DNA of 64,000 bases from Ptychodera flava (GCF_041260155.1 NC_091944.1:24043332-24107331); one strand, 5' to 3'. Positions 20,642 to 33,620 are shown, counted from the first letter of the stretch. Notes: generated by a model from the sequence alone, not told the origin. A program made the numbers and translations.

Positions 20642-23110
20642 GGGAGCATTCGTTATTTACAGGGAGGGGGGGCTGGTGGAAATCAGGGGGGGTTGACTTT
20701 TAAAAAACCGTTTTTTGGGGGGGGGGGTCAAATTTTACAATCAATGATTGAAGGGGGGTCAAATTTTACAAAGGTTTGTATTGAGTTATGGAAAACAAAA
20801 TTGACTTTGGAATTTCACCAAAATGTTGCTTGTGTAACCGATGTTTCGAGACGGCAGAATAATAACCGACCGAAGCTCAGCCAAATTTATTTCTCTAGCA
20901 GGGCCAACAAGTCCGAGACTGGCATTAACCTCTCTAGAGCAGCAACAGAGCATGTAGCCCTGAGTACAGGTCTGTGTGTTCCTGGCGTATACGGCCTCCA
21001 CCACAGCCCTGCAACGGTCTGTGGAGATAACTGGGGTCTCTGCAGCGAGATTCAAAATGGGGATCTCCATGGGTAAACAACTTGTCGAGTATGTTATGTT
21101 TCAGAAAATGAGCGGTTTTGGACGTTAGGAGAAGTCAATCGCATCTTTTCTGGGATTGGTTAGGAGGTAAAGGTAGGCAGGGAAAGGATTTTGCCCCAAT
21201 AGAGCAGAATTTTGGCCAAAAAGACCGTTTAGTCTTCATTGCGGTCCAGATCCAGGCCACAGAGACCTCAAGTCTGTTCAAAGACCATTGCAGGGCTGTG
21301 GTAGAGGCCATATAATGCTGGGAACACACGTGCACACACCTGTACGCAGGGCTACACAGCATGGGGCATGAAATGAGGAACCAACACACAGTCATATAAT
21401 GTAACAAACAACTTCTGTATATTACTATATTGTGTCAAATATCGGGGTCTACATATAAAATAGTAAAACCGTACTTCAAAACTATAAATATTACTCCATG
21501 GTAACAATAACCGTACTGATCGACCTCCCGACGGCAGGAGTCGAACACACTTTCAGAACAAAAACTCTGTTCAAACCCTTTCTAAATGCTTAACAATTTC
21601 TATGGAAAACTTAACGTTACTGCAGAGGTACCTCAGACTTGACCACGCGGCTGGGAAACACAAATAGTTCACACGCGACTTTAACTAATGTTCGATGATG
21701 AGCACAATTGTAAGTCCCGTGTAATGTCTGCACATGAAAGTCGGCGACAACACACGCAATTCACTGCTAAGCAGCGTCCAGTTCACCTTCAACGGGAGCA
21801 GCCATACTTCTGGTCGGGACATGCCGAACTAATCTGAAGTCTTCCTCTGCTAACTCTGCGCATCAACAAAGTTCAGTGGAACAATCATAAATATGTTCTC
21901 ATGACAATCTCAGACATCTGACTGAACTCATAAACGGAATAAAGTTCACAGTTAACACACAATTTGCTGCAGAAAGATCAGCTTTCAACTTGTGGTGATA
22001 TTATCATCTTAGCGTGCAGTGCGTATATTGCAAATATACGGCACACGGCTTTCACTTGTGTGAGCCATCGACTAAAGTAGAGGATAGCGTAGGGTTTAAA
22101 TAAACAATCCGATCGGCATAAAATTCAATCTCTGCCACTCACCGATTTCTTTACATATCTGCTGACTTGAGTAAGACTCAAAATAGAGAAATATCTGACT
22201 TAAAAGCACACGCTGACACTCAAACCTTCCAGTGCCAGTGCAGCATGCAACGTAAAACACTGAAACATCTGGAAAGTTCCTGTCTTGGACTCCCTAGGTA
22301 GACAGTGATAACACACAAGAACTCCCAGGCAAAATAGAAAATACACAGGTCCTCCATACATAATCTATGAGAAGCTATGAATAATTTCTTTTAAATACAA
22401 AACTAGCTAAATCTGTGTATTTATAGACTCTTGATTATTGATATCAATGTACTCGATAAGACTAGGGTAGTTACCAGTGCATGTGTGAGCAAGAAATTTG
22501 ATTTTGGAATTTCACCGAATTGTTAATTCACTATTCTGTCAGAGGAAACTATGAATAATTTTTTTCCATTACAAAACTAGTTAAATCTGTGTATTTATGT
22601 ACGCTTGATTATTGATATTAATTTACTTGATTAGACTAGGGTGGTAACAAGTGGATGTTTGTGCAAGAAATTTGATTTTGGAATGTCACCGAAATGTTGA
22701 TTCACTATCTTGTCTATATGGAAACTATGAATAATTTTTTTCCAATATAAAACTAGGTAAATCTATGTATTTATGTACTCTTGATTATTGATATTAGTGT
22801 ACTTGATTAGACTAGAGCGATTACAAGTTCATGTGTGTGCAAAAAATTTGATTTGGCATTTCACCAAAAATGTTGATTCTGTAGTATGTGAGGAAACTTT
22901 TTCAGCCCGGGGCCACAGGGTGCGAAGGGTTAGTGAATCAAATCTGATGATTTTTTTTTTCATGGGGGGGGGGGTCACATTTTACAATTGATGAATTGAG
23001 GGGGGGTCAAATTTAGAAATTTGATTTGGAGGGGGGGGTCGCTTTTTACGTTTCCTTTGTCGCTCAAATTTCACCGCCCCCCCCCTCTCCCCGTAAATAC
23101 AAATGCTCCC
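20642..23110. mobile_element. G-rich TIR element, ~2.47 kb
   Basis: The ends are inverted: GGGAGCATTCGTTATTTACA with a G-rich run on the left, and the complement of GGGAGCATTTGTATTTACGG on the right. TTA lies directly outside both ends (20639-20641, 23111-23113), a possible short target duplication. Inside are a G-rich AATTTTAC module near each end, an internal inverted pair (20948-21022 versus 21280-21358) and three ~175-bp tandem units. No transposase was seen. A partial second copy lies at 35340-36035. Probably a non-autonomous DNA transposon. Confidence 0.65.
22376..22895. repeat. ~175-bp tandem repeat, three units
   Basis: TATGAATAATT starts at 22376, 22550 and 22726, a period of 174-176 bp. 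Each unit contains TGATTATTGATAT and CAAGAAATTTGATTTTGGAA-type sequence. A related unit occurs in the second element copy near 35380-35520. Confidence 0.85.
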
Positions 23111-23119
23111 TTATTAGAG

Positions 23120-25230
23120 TGTGTTGACAGTCTCCATTGCTGTCTGGTACGGAGTTCAATTATTGGTGTAAACCTGCCTCAATTAGATGAACTTTACAGA
23201 TCTAGGATGCAAAAGAAAACAAATTCTATACTATAACCATTGGTAGGAAACTTTGTAACTATAACAATGTCTTGAAAAATTTCAACTTTCCTCCAACAAC
23301 AGCAGAACTTGCAATTGCTTGTCATCCCCCTTTTGCTATAAACCACTTGTCACATAATAACTAGTGACCTGTCCATCATTACCAACAGCAAACTCCGGCA
23401 ACTCTTTCAATATGGCCCAAAATATCGGGAGCCACAAAATATTAATTGGAAATTTAATTTCAAATTATCATGGATGCCGCCGAAAAATATGCGAGACAGT
23501 GGCTGCAGTTGAGGAAGTTAATGTGGAATGCCTCTCTGACTGGCTGAGCAAAGTCAGAGACAAATTAAAATCACGTATTTCACATCTCCGTTCTCCCACT
23601 AAAGGAGTAAATTATTCCTCAGTATTAGATGGCCCGTCTGTCAAAGCATGCCTTTATGCTTTACACAACGAATATGTTGTAGTTCCTGCAGACAAAGCTT
23701 CAAACAACATTATCTTTGTCTGTAGGAATTATTATATCCAGTGTATAATAGATGAATTAAATCTTCATTGAAATAAGAGTAATACAACCTATACTCTTTC
23801 CTCCCTTTCTGATGAAGATATTTTTTCAAACCATTCATCTATGCTCAGTGAATTTGGCATTCCTTTGGAGGAGAAGGACAAAACACTGCCTATGTTGTAT
23901 TGGATACCTGAACTGCACAAGAACCCTTACAAACATCGGTTTATTGCAGGATCAAGCAAATGCACTACTAAACATCTGTCACAATTTTTGACTATAATTT
24001 TAACAACCATCAAAAATGGTCTTTTTCGATATTGTGACAAAGTGTATGAAACGAGTGGGTTGAATCAAATGTGGATATTAAAAAATTCCAAGGAATTGTT
24101 GCTTGATTTAAGAGTCAAGAAAACAAGTACAGGTCAATCCGAACATTTGACTTTTCCAACCTGTACACCACAATTGCCCACGATAAACTTAAAACAAGGC
24201 TGTCATCTCTTGTTAAACAAGCTTTCCTGCATAAAAATGGCATTAGAAGGTACCAATACATTATCATCAAATATGGGTCAGGTTATTTTAGTAACAACAT
24301 GGATGCCCAGCACAAATACACAGATGAAGAAATTATTAACATTCTTAATTTCTTAATCGAACACATATTTGTTAAGTTTGGTGGTATGACCTTTCAACAA
24401 TCTATCGGCATACCAATGGGTACAAATTGTGCACCAGTTCTAGCTGACTTATTTCTCTATTCATATGAAGCAGAGTTCCTACAATCTCTCCATAAAGCAG
24501 GGTCTAAAAAACTTGCAAGGCGTTTTAAACAACACGCACAGATATATTGATGATCTGATTAGTCTTAACAATCCAGACATATCAAATTACTTACATCATA
24601 TATACCCAGATGTATTGGAAGTCAAAGAAACACATGAGAGTAGGAACTCAGCTTCATATCTTGATCTGTTCCTGCAAGTGGGTACTCATGGGCTACACAC
24701 CAAGCTGTATGACAAAAGGGATGATTTTGATTTTGAAATCATAAATTATCCCCACTTATCAAGTAATATTCCATCTGCACCTGCTTATGGTGTGTATGTG
24801 TCTCAACTTCTCAGATATTGTAGGGCTTGTGATTCCTACGCGGATTTTCAAATGAGACACAGCTTATTAGTATCAAAACTAGTGAGACAGGGATATACAT
24901 CCAAAAGACTTGTGAGGACTTTCAAAAAGTTCTACGGTCGATATGATGACATTGTGGCCAAATATGACACCTCGGTCACTCAAATGATTAGCGACAGCAT
25001 TCCCGGCTTTGACTTATAACAGTGATTCATATACTGTATCACTTCATACAATATTTAGACAATTTTGGGACCAATCCTGACGGGTGTAGCATGCTAGCAG
25101 GGTACGCTTACCCATTCCGGACACCTGGTACCACCACTAACTATCAGTGGTTCAGGATGGTCCTACTTAAATTTGTAAATCTCAAATGTCCCATGGACCT
25201 GGTAATGTATTACCTTGAATGAAAATGATT
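23120..25230 (+). pseudogene. Naiad-type Penelope-like element, RT part plus 3' tail
   Basis: Penelope-like elements copy RNA with a telomerase-related RT. Plus-strand pieces in order are: a linker ending RQLFQYGPKYREPQN (about 23.4 kb); DWLSKVRDKLKSRISHLRS; VVVPADKASNNIIFVC; YWIPELHKNPYKHRFIAGSS (about 23.9 kb); NQMWILKNSKELL; motif B IGIPMGTNCAPVLADLFLY (about 24.4 kb); the catalytic YIDDLISLNNPD (about 24.55 kb); and SASYLDLFLQVG through FYGRYDDIVAKYD to about 25.0 kb. These lie in at least three frames with stops between. The N-terminal GIY-YIG endonuclease part is absent, so it is 5'-truncated against the right end of the G-rich TIR element. The tail carries GGGTGTAGCATGCTAG and TACCCATTCCGGACACCTGG. 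Confidence 0.85.
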
Positions 25231-25749
25231 ATTGGACCAGTTTAATGTCATATTTCAATCCCGCCTTAGATCAGTTTTCGCTTTTGCAATCAGGGAAACG
25301 TTACCGCTCCATTGCAGCAAAATCAGATTGTTACAGGAAAAGTTTTTACCCTTCAGCAGTCCGTTAACTGAATGGGATGAACCCTTTAGCCAGATGTTCG
25401 TTACTTTTTATATTGAGTGTTTTGCATCTTATCGGTGTTTGTTGATCCTGTTTTTATATTGTAAATGTTTTTATTGTAATCTTCGTGTTCTTTAGCACGA
25501 GCCAACGAGATTTCTGGTGTATTTTTACTTTTAGACATACATTAGCGAATAAACTATGAACTGAAACTGTCACCTAAATGACATCGACCCACTGCCAATA
25601 TACTCACCGTCACTCCTGTCATGTTGGGTCACCGGTTAGGGTTAGTCTTCAGTCTTCCAACTCGTGAGAGGCTGTTGGACGCTGCCTGCATTGTCAAGGT
25701 TGCCAAATAGTAGTCGAAAATATTGTATATGATTCAGTCCTTCAATTTA
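25231..25749. other. Unassigned flank of the LTR element
   Basis: An 87-codon frame (25232-25495) without a recognised motif. The last bases before the LTR element include the GTAAC duplicated on its other side. Confidence 0.4.
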
Positions 25750-25754
25750 GTAAC

Positions 25755-26238
25755 TATTATATGACCCTCGATGTGCCTTCAAAATAGCGCCCTAAATTCA
25801 CATCGAAGATCACAAGTTTCTTTGATTTACCATTTCCCAACTGGAGTTTAGGGGCTTCACCATACGTAGCGCGGACATGTGACATACACAGCACTGCCCA
25901 TACAACTTCTGCTCCGACCAATATACCCGTAAACTGCGATAAAACTACTCACTTTATTCCGGAACAACTACTATGCAATGCTGGCATGGATGTAGCGTCA
26001 CGATAGCAAAACTCCACAAAGTTCCGTAGAAAAACTGGTAAATTCTTCCAGGCGAAACTGCACTAGTCCTCCTACATGTGCCCTGTATAGAACTCTCTAG
26101 ATTCTTTCAAAGCAAACAAATGCGCATGCGTCTATTTCTATCCTACATCTTTTACTTTCACAGCGCGAGGGCGCCAGACTACAAATTCACTTTCCAAGCC
26201 AAGCCAAGCTAAGTACAGGAGAACTGGGCGTCTCTACA
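25755..26238 (-). repeat. BEL/Pao 3' LTR
   Basis: In element orientation it starts TGTAGAGACGCCCAGTTC. About 98-99% identical to 33136-33620. Confidence 0.92.
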
Positions 26239-26431
26239 CCAGCCCCAAAATTGTTCATGCAAACATTAACAATTTCCATCCTAACAAATTTAAGACGCCA
26301 ACATCCATATGTGCCAAAATTACATAACAAATAGAAATGACAAATCGAAAAATTTGAAATCGAAATGCAAAGTCAAATGGTATTCCGATAACGCGAATTC
26401 AATAATCTTCTTCTTAAACCTGAGAATCCAT

Positions 26432-26675
26432 ACATCCTGGACCATGCCCAGACCTTGTCCGGTCAAATCATGCTGCCAAGCATGATATCCTAACATCCTG
26501 GACCATGCCCAGACCTCGTCCGGTCAAATCATGCTGCCAAGCATGATATCCTAACATCCTGGACCATGCCCAGACCTCGTCCGGTCAAATCATGCTGCCA
26601 AGCATGATATCCTAACATCCTGGACCATGCCCAGACCTCGTCCGGTCAAATCATGCTGCCAAGCATGATATCCTA
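26432..26675. repeat. Four 61-bp tandem repeats with internal hairpin
   Basis: Units start ACATCCTGGACCATG at 26432, 26493, 26554 and 26615, an exact 61-bp period with almost no divergence. Each unit contains ATCATGCTGCCAAGCATGAT, an 8-bp perfect stem with a 4-base loop. The array lies between the integrase end and the 3' LTR. Confidence 0.97.
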
Positions 26676-26789
26676 ACATCTATAACTTCATAGATAATCA
26701 AATGCTGAACGTAGTGGGTAGACTGGCCACTACTTGAGATCGTTGTTATTATAGCTGCTGGTAACTGCAACCACACCAATACCACTAAG

Positions 26790-27850
26790 TATGTGCTTCC
26801 AGCAGTGTGCACAACTTATCATATGGTCTCTCCAAAACATTAGATCTGGTCTTCACCAATACACGTCGCACCACACCTTTCTGGTCAGGCATAACTTTGA
26901 TGATTACACCCAAAGGCCATGCATTTCTGGAGGTGTTCTCATCCTTTACCAATACGACATCTCCATCTCGTAAGTTTTTCTTGACTTTCAACCATTTCTG
27001 CCTTTCTTGCAGGGAAGGTAAGTATTCCTTTGTCCATCTTTTCCAAAACAAATCTGACAGATACTGCACTTGCTTCCATCTTTGTGCAGCATACAAGTCG
27101 CTCTTCTCCGTCACGCCAGGAGGCATTGTTGCTCCCTTCATAGTAAGCAACATGTTGGGTGTCAATGCTTCCAAGTCTCTAGCGTCGTCCGACAATACTG
27201 TAATCGGGCGGCTATTAATGGTGTGCTCCACTTCACACAGAAAAGTATGAAGACTATCATCTGTAAGTTGTTGTTGCCCAACAATGACATTCAGCAACTG
27301 TCTGATGGTGCGAATTTGCCTTTCCCATACTCCACCAAAATGGGATCCATACGGCGGGTTAAACTTCCATTCTATACCTTCTCTCAACAGGTTTTCCTTG
27401 ATCTTAGCCTGATTCCATTTCTCGAGCTCCTCCTTCAACACTCTATTTGCTCCAACAAAATTGGTACCATTGTCGGATCTTATTGACTTCACTGGTCCCC
27501 TCCTAGATATGAATCTTCTCATTGCATTGATGAAAGAATCCGTACTAAGAGACTCTGCCACCTCTATGTGAACAGCGCGTATGGCTAAACAAGTAAATAT
27601 CACACCATATCGCTTTACTGTACTTCTCCTTATCTTCACCTCAATTGGCCCAAAGTAATCTATGCCAACATTGGTAAATGGTGGTTCATTTGACTGCAAA
27701 CGATCAGCTGGCAAGTCTGCCATCTTCTGCTCACAAAGTCTGGCTCGCTGACGTCTACAAGTTACACATTTACTGACTATACTTCTAGCTGCAGAGTTTG
27801 CATCAGGGATCCAATACCTCTCGCGTAACTTTGATAGGATGTAGGCTCGC
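26790..27850 (-). pseudogene. BEL/Pao integrase region (part of LTR element)
   Basis: Rounded extent. Shows the retroviral-type integrase core: GIDYFGPIEVK with the first aspartate, IRSDNGTNFVGANR with the second, and a glutamate near EHTINSRPIT. A C-terminal region with RWKQVQYLSDLFWKRWTKEY and DGDVVLVKDE follows, typical of BEL/Pao integrases. It would insert the cDNA into chromosomes and accounts for the 5-bp duplication. Fossil. Confidence 0.92.
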
Positions 27851-28599
27851 CCAAAGTGTTGCCCTCATTCATATATTTCACGCAACAGCAGCTCTGCAAC
27901 ATGTGAACACTTTGGTAATATCACAGGGTGCTTTGCTTCTTCTGCTACCGTGGACAAACTCAGACGTCCTCCTACACGCAACAAACCATCTGCTCCCATG
28001 ACAGGATCCAGTCTGTAGATGTTACTATTTCTTTGTGACTTCTTGTCTGTATAGCGATCTGCTGACAAACTCTCAACATCTTTGGGAAATGCTTTCTTTT
28101 GTACAAACTTGATGATCGCAGTTTCTGCTGCTTTCATGTCTTCCACTGTAATTTCATGTGGTCCATCCACACTACAACTTTTGTTCTTGGCACGTCTCAA
28201 CAACGTATCACCAACTTTACGTATCCAAGCCACTGCTTTCTTCAATTTATACCAACTTGAGTAATAGTGTATCAGTTTTTGCACCGTTTCCTCTGCATTA
28301 ACGGATGTTGTACTAACCGTCACTCTGCCAGATGTCTGTCTTTCTTCTGAAACAACAGGCACCGTTCCAAAAACAACGGGCACAGTTTCTTCTTCTGACC
28401 TAACGGATACTCTATGCACTAGTGCTGATTTCTTCACCTCTGCATCTTCTGGATCTAGCTGTGTACTGTAGCTATCACTTGGCCATTTGTCTTGTGTCTT
28501 CAACAAGAAATCAGGACCACCTCTCCATCTTTCATTCTTCAGAAAAACATCTATTTTCTGACCTCTAGAGCACTCATCTGCTGGGTTTTCACTGGTATT

Positions 28600-30100
28600 A
28601 AGGTAGCGCCAGTTCGCTGGATCGGATCCTCCTCAAATCACCGCTATTCTGTTCGCAACAAAGGTATGAAATCTCGTGGTATCGTTGTTTATGTATCGCA
28701 ACACGGTTCTGCTATCGGTCCTAAACACAGATTCGTCGATTAGCAAATCCATCTCCTTTCTGAGAAGTTTGTCGAGCCTTACTGCTATGGTAGCTGCAGT
28801 TAATTCCAATCGTGGAATCGATATTTGTTTCAATGGGGCCACTCTTGCTTTGGCCATCATCAATGTGCTATGAACTTTTGTCGATCAACCTGAGATACGA
28901 CACAGCACCATAACCATTTTCACTAGCATCTGCATAATGATGTAGCTGAGCCACGTCCACATCACCAAAGTACTCAGGCTTTATACATCTAGGTACTGTG
29001 AAACTCTCTTCTAATTTTGGTAGGTCACTTAACCACTTCTCCCAAACTTGCATTGTTTCCCTGGAATATCATCATCCCAACCTAGTTTTGCTTTACACAG
29101 CTGCTGCAAAGGCATCTTGGGTGGCAGTAGTGCTGGTGCTGCCATGCCCAGTGGGTCATATAATGAGCTAACCACTCCCAGAATTCCTCGTCTGGTCGCT
29201 GGTTTCTCTTTAGTACGATTTCTGAATTCAAATACATCAGATCCACATTCCATTGCATACCGAGAGCATGCTCCGTGGGCAAGTCATCTTGTTCCAAGTC
29301 TAAGTTCTTCACCTCTGTCGCCCTTTGTTCTTCAGGTATTGCTTCCAAAACTGGACGCGTATTACTGATCCACTTCATGAGCTTAAACCCTGATTTCTTA
29401 CAGGTGTCAATCAGCCCTTCAGCCAAAGTCTTCCCTTCTGTCACAGTTGAGGCTGGCTTCAACATGTCATCAACATAGAAGTTTCTGGAAATGGTGTTCT
29501 TGACACTCAGATTAGAGGTACTGTCTGTGGATTTCTTCAACGCAAAATTGGCACAACTAGGTGACGATGTAGCCCCGAAGATGTGCACTGTCATTCGGTA
29601 CTCGACAGGAGGTTCCTCTACACTACCATTTGGCCACCACAGAAAACGCTGGAAATCCCGGTTTTCTTGCGACACACCTACTTGAGAGAACATGGCCTCT
29701 ATATCTGACATTAGTGCTATCTGCTCTTCACGGAAACGTATGAGCACTCCTACAAGTGAACTGGTCAGATCCGGTCCTTCCATCAACTTCCTGTTCAAAG
29801 AAGTTCCCTTGTATTCTGCGCCACAATCAAAGACTACCCAGATTTTCTGTTTTTGTGGATGGTACACTCCATGGTGGGAAGATACCACTTTCTTTCCAGG
29901 ATTGCCTTCCAATTCTTCCTGTGGCACCCTTTCAGCATAGCCTTTGTCCATGATACCTTCCATGAAGGCAGTATATTCTTGACGATAGTCATCGTTGTTT
30001 CTAAATTTCTTCCTCAGCTGAGGAAGCCGATATTCAACTGCCACTTTGTTGTTCGGCATTGTAACACTGTCATCACGAAATGGTAATGGCACCTGATAAT
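28600..30100 (-). pseudogene. BEL/Pao reverse transcriptase and RNase H region (part of LTR element)
   Basis: Rounded extent. The RT block shows ALMSDIEAMFSQVGV, VHIFGATSSPSCANFAL and the catalytic NFYVDDMLKPAST. RNase H-like sequence follows toward 28.6 kb, with a [19 protein letters not shown] block. It would copy element RNA into cDNA within virus-like particles. Fossil. Confidence 0.92.
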
Positions 30101-30599
30101 GTCAATTAACAAACTGTGTCTGTTCGTTCACGATCTTCATGAATTTTCGATCTTCAACAGAATCTTCGGGTTTGTCATCTATGATACGCTCGCTGAACTC
30201 ATGATTGAAGAGGTTGATTAACTGCTGGTCAATCGAAGGCCCAACTTGTATTCTACAGACTGTTGCTGCAACTTCATTTGCTGACATGCCAGCCCCCATA
30301 AGGAAACCATTCACGACCCAGCCTAAACGGGTACGTATGGCAAATGGTCCATCTCAATACTGTTTATCACTTCCCACGGCTCAAACGCTTCAGGAACGTG
30401 ACCACCGATGAGTACGCCAATATCCTCATCTATCTCAGGCAGATGAACTTTTCGCAAATATGGATACTTGTTGATTTCGTCTTGTGTAATGATGTTATCC
30501 TTTGAAGCAGGAATTTTTTCTTGTGTATACATAGCTGGAAGTTTAATGGTGCAACGCTCATCAAGATCTGAAACTTCTAGACTTTTGACAAAACGACTA

Positions 30600-32830
30600 T
30601 CAACTGATTTACTTCCAGTAATGGTGTTCAGTGTAGGTTTTGTTTCTTGCCACCAACGTTCAGTTGTCGACGGAATGTTTCAGTACAAAATACTGTGTCA
30701 CTGCCATTGTCAATAAAGGCGTACGTTACTACACTAATACCACTTGATCTGCATTTGACCTTGACAGGAATGATCACTGGTCTATATGCACGCTGTTTGT
30801 TTTCTGCAGTCTGATGTGAGGCATCAATCATCCCCACTGTTGTTACCACTTTGTTTTCAGACTGGTTTTTGGAATTGTTGAAGTGCAATACGGTCGGATG
30901 TGTCTTGCCACATTTCCCACACGTCAGCTTGTTTGTACAGTCTTTCACCAGATGTTTTCCGTTTTTCAGGCAACCAAAACATAACCCTTTCATTTTGATA
31001 AGCTGTTTTTTGTCATCATAGGATTTGTCAGCAAACACTTGACAATCTTGAATTTCATGTGTACTGTCTGCACAGCACAAACACGGAGAAACAGTCTCTG
31101 TGCTGACTGCGTAGGTGTTGCGTTTTTGTGTACCACTAGTTGCTTTCTTGCTGCTCTTTGCTCCCTTGTCTTTGGATGGAATGGTAGCAAGATTACCAAA
31201 CACCTCTTGGGACATGATTTTAGCTTCCCTGTTGACAAATTCCACCAGATCTTTAAACTGCACTGGCCGAACTTGTGTAATGCTGTATGTTTTACTGCGC
31301 CATCTGTCTCGTAACTTGAAAGGCAGTTTGTATACCAACATTTGTAAGTTTTTGTAGTGGTTGAGCTCTCTCAAATGTGATTCACCTTTCATCGCGTTTT
31401 CACACTTTGTCAGGAAGAGGGCGAAATCTTTCAAGGCGGTCTTATCCTCTGATTTCAATTCTGGCCAATCTTCTGCTTGCTTGGTGTAGGCTCTGGCCAT
31501 CACATACGGATTACCAAACTCAGTTTCAAGCAATTTCCTGGCTCTATCATACCCTTCATTTGCTTCCATGTGAATGCAACTGCTCACTATTTCTCTCGGT
31601 TCACCACGTGTGTATTGCTCTAAGTAATACAAACGATCATCAGGATCTTCAGTGTTGGATTCAATGCCATGTCGAAAGGCGCGCATGAATGATTTGTACT
31701 GCAATGGGTCCCCTGCGAATACGGGTATTGCTTGTGGTGTAAAGCAGCACGTTTGTTATGCTCAATCAACAATTTAGTAACTGCGGCTAGGTTATGATCA
31801 CTACAGGAACTATGGCTACTATTGCTACCTGTATACGACCCAAGATCAGGACAAGATTTTGTCTGCTTGTTTACCTCAGTTTTTGGGGGTTTTCTTTCTT
31901 CTGAACTATGTACAATACTGCCAACAGGACTATAAGATTTACTAACATCTGGACTATCACATGTGTGAAAGCTACCCAAGTTGCTAGCACTGGTACTTTT
32001 CTTCTTGATGTTGCTGTAAAATGTAGCGGGTGTTTTAAATAAATCTTGTAAGTTGTACTCATGTAAGCTACTTTCATCTTCACCATCCTCAAAACGACGG
32101 TACACTTCAATTTTTGCATTCTGTTCAGCAATTTCTGTTTTGATATCCAACAACTGCCTTTGTTTATTTATTTCCTTCTGTTGCAAATCCATTTCTGTTT
32201 GTAATTCGTCTAATTTATGGTTTTCCTCCAAACCGGCTAACCGAGTCATCAATGCAGCTCTTTTTGCAGCAGCTGCTACTATAGACGCCTTGCTGTTAAC
32301 ACTGCTACCATGTGAGGACACACGTGATGATACCCTGCTTGATTTTGCCGATTTTAATCTGTGTTTTTTACTACCAGCATGAGACACGCTATCTTCTGGC
32401 TTAATAGTGTCTGCCAGCATAGAATCATGCAGCTCATGGTGAAATAGCCAGTTATCGACCACATGTCGGAATTCATCAAACCCAGTCATACGTGGTAATG
32501 ACCAACTGGTATACATTTCTTGTTTTTTCTCATCATCCAATGATTCATGGTATTTTGCATCTGCTTCCTTGAAATTTACAAAGGCAACTTCACAGTCTTT
32601 CATTTTATTTTTCACCAAAAAACCATTGACTTTATCTTTCATCAAAGTTTTTATCTGATTCATCAACGCTGTTACCCTACCATAGACATGTGACCTGGTG
32701 GATTTCAATCTTTCACTTTCAGCTTCAATGAGCTTGTCTGTTCTCATGGAGACACGCTTCGAATTTTCTGGATTACCAGGATGCGGGTTTTTTATTCTCT
32801 GTTTCCACCTTAACCCTTGTTTCATCATTG
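30600..32830 (-). pseudogene. BEL/Pao gag and protease region (part of LTR element)
   Basis: Rounded extent. The N-terminal part is rich in charged, probably coiled-coil sequence. A middle block (EQYTRGEPREIVSSCIHME) is like the gag domain of BEL/Pao. Cysteine-histidine knuckles CFGCLKNGKHLVKDC and CGKCGKTHPTVLH come next. An aspartic-protease-like AFIDNGSDTVFC lies near 30.7 kb. Fossil. Confidence 0.88.
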
Positions 32831-33135
32831 GCGGCCATTTTGCTTCGAATACAGTATAAATTCACTGTGCTGAATAATACTAAAAATGCTCAGATCAACA
32901 GTACATGCGGTAAAGTATTACACAATGGCCTTGTAAATTCGGACATGCGCAGTGGTGTTTATTGTCCACGTGCGTCAGTTCTCCACTGGGAAACCGCGAC
33001 CATGCCGCGATTAAAAAAATATTGTCCTACCAGATTTCCCGGGCTGTTTCCTACCAGACTTGTGTTCAGGTTTCCACTGCACAGTTCCTACCCGATTGGA
33101 TAGTCCTCCTCGAACTATATTCTCAGTTTTTCTAC

Positions 33136-33620
33136 TATTATGACCCTCGATGTGCCTTCAAAATAGCGCCCTAAATTCACATCGAAGATCACAAGTTTCT
33201 TTGATTTACCATTTCCCAACTGGAGTCTAGGGGCTTCACCATACGTAGCGCGGACATGTGACATACACAGCACTGCCCATACAACTTCTGCTCCGACCAA
33301 TATACCCGTAAACTGCGATAAAACTACTCACTATTTATTCCGGAACAACTACTATGCAATGCTGGCACGGATGTAGCGTCACGATAGCAAAACTCCACAA
33401 AATTCCGTAGAAAAACTGGTAAATTCTTCCAGGCGAAACTGCACTAGTCCTCCTACATGTGCCCTGTCTAGAACTCTCTAGATTCTTTTAAAGCAAACAA
33501 AATGCGCATGCGCCTATTTCTATCCTACATCTTTTACTTTCACAGCGCGAGGGCGCCAGACTACAAATTCACTTTCCAAGCCAAGCCAAGCTAAGTACAG
33601 GAGAACTGGGCGTCTCTACA
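33136..33620 (-). repeat. BEL/Pao 5' LTR
   Basis: Partner of 25755-26238. The primer-binding region should lie just below 33136, but I could not match it to a particular tRNA 3' end. Confidence 0.92.

Larger units (their letters stand above)
25755..33620 (-). mobile_element. BEL/Pao LTR retrotransposon, full length, coding part broken
   Basis: A 7.87-kb element on the minus strand with LTRs at both ends (25755-26238 and 33136-33620) and a perfect 5-bp flanking duplication GTAAC (25750-25754, 33621-33625). Order in element direction: 5' LTR, gag, protease, RT, RNase H, integrase, a 61-bp tandem repeat, a G-rich tract that may serve as polypurine tract, 3' LTR. The BEL/Pao family is shown by the RT block VHIFGATSSPSCANFAL, the integrase block and the gag zinc-knuckle region. 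The LTRs differ by about six substitutions and three short indels, so the insertion is recent. The internal region has about half a dozen breaks and is treated as a fossil. No envelope gene was seen. Confidence 0.93.

Noticed and set aside
20633-21076. 147-codon glycine-rich frame as a possible host gene
   Set aside because: It starts in the G-rich terminal module of a TIR element, and its glycine run is simply the G tract. No domain is present.
26432-26675. CRISPR-like array (four regular repeats)
   Set aside because: The 61-bp units are contiguous with no variable spacers, and they lie inside a eukaryotic LTR retrotransposon.
26807-27486. Plus-strand open frames of 138-147 codons
   Set aside because: Antisense shadows of the minus-strand BEL/Pao integrase region, which carries the recognisable motifs.
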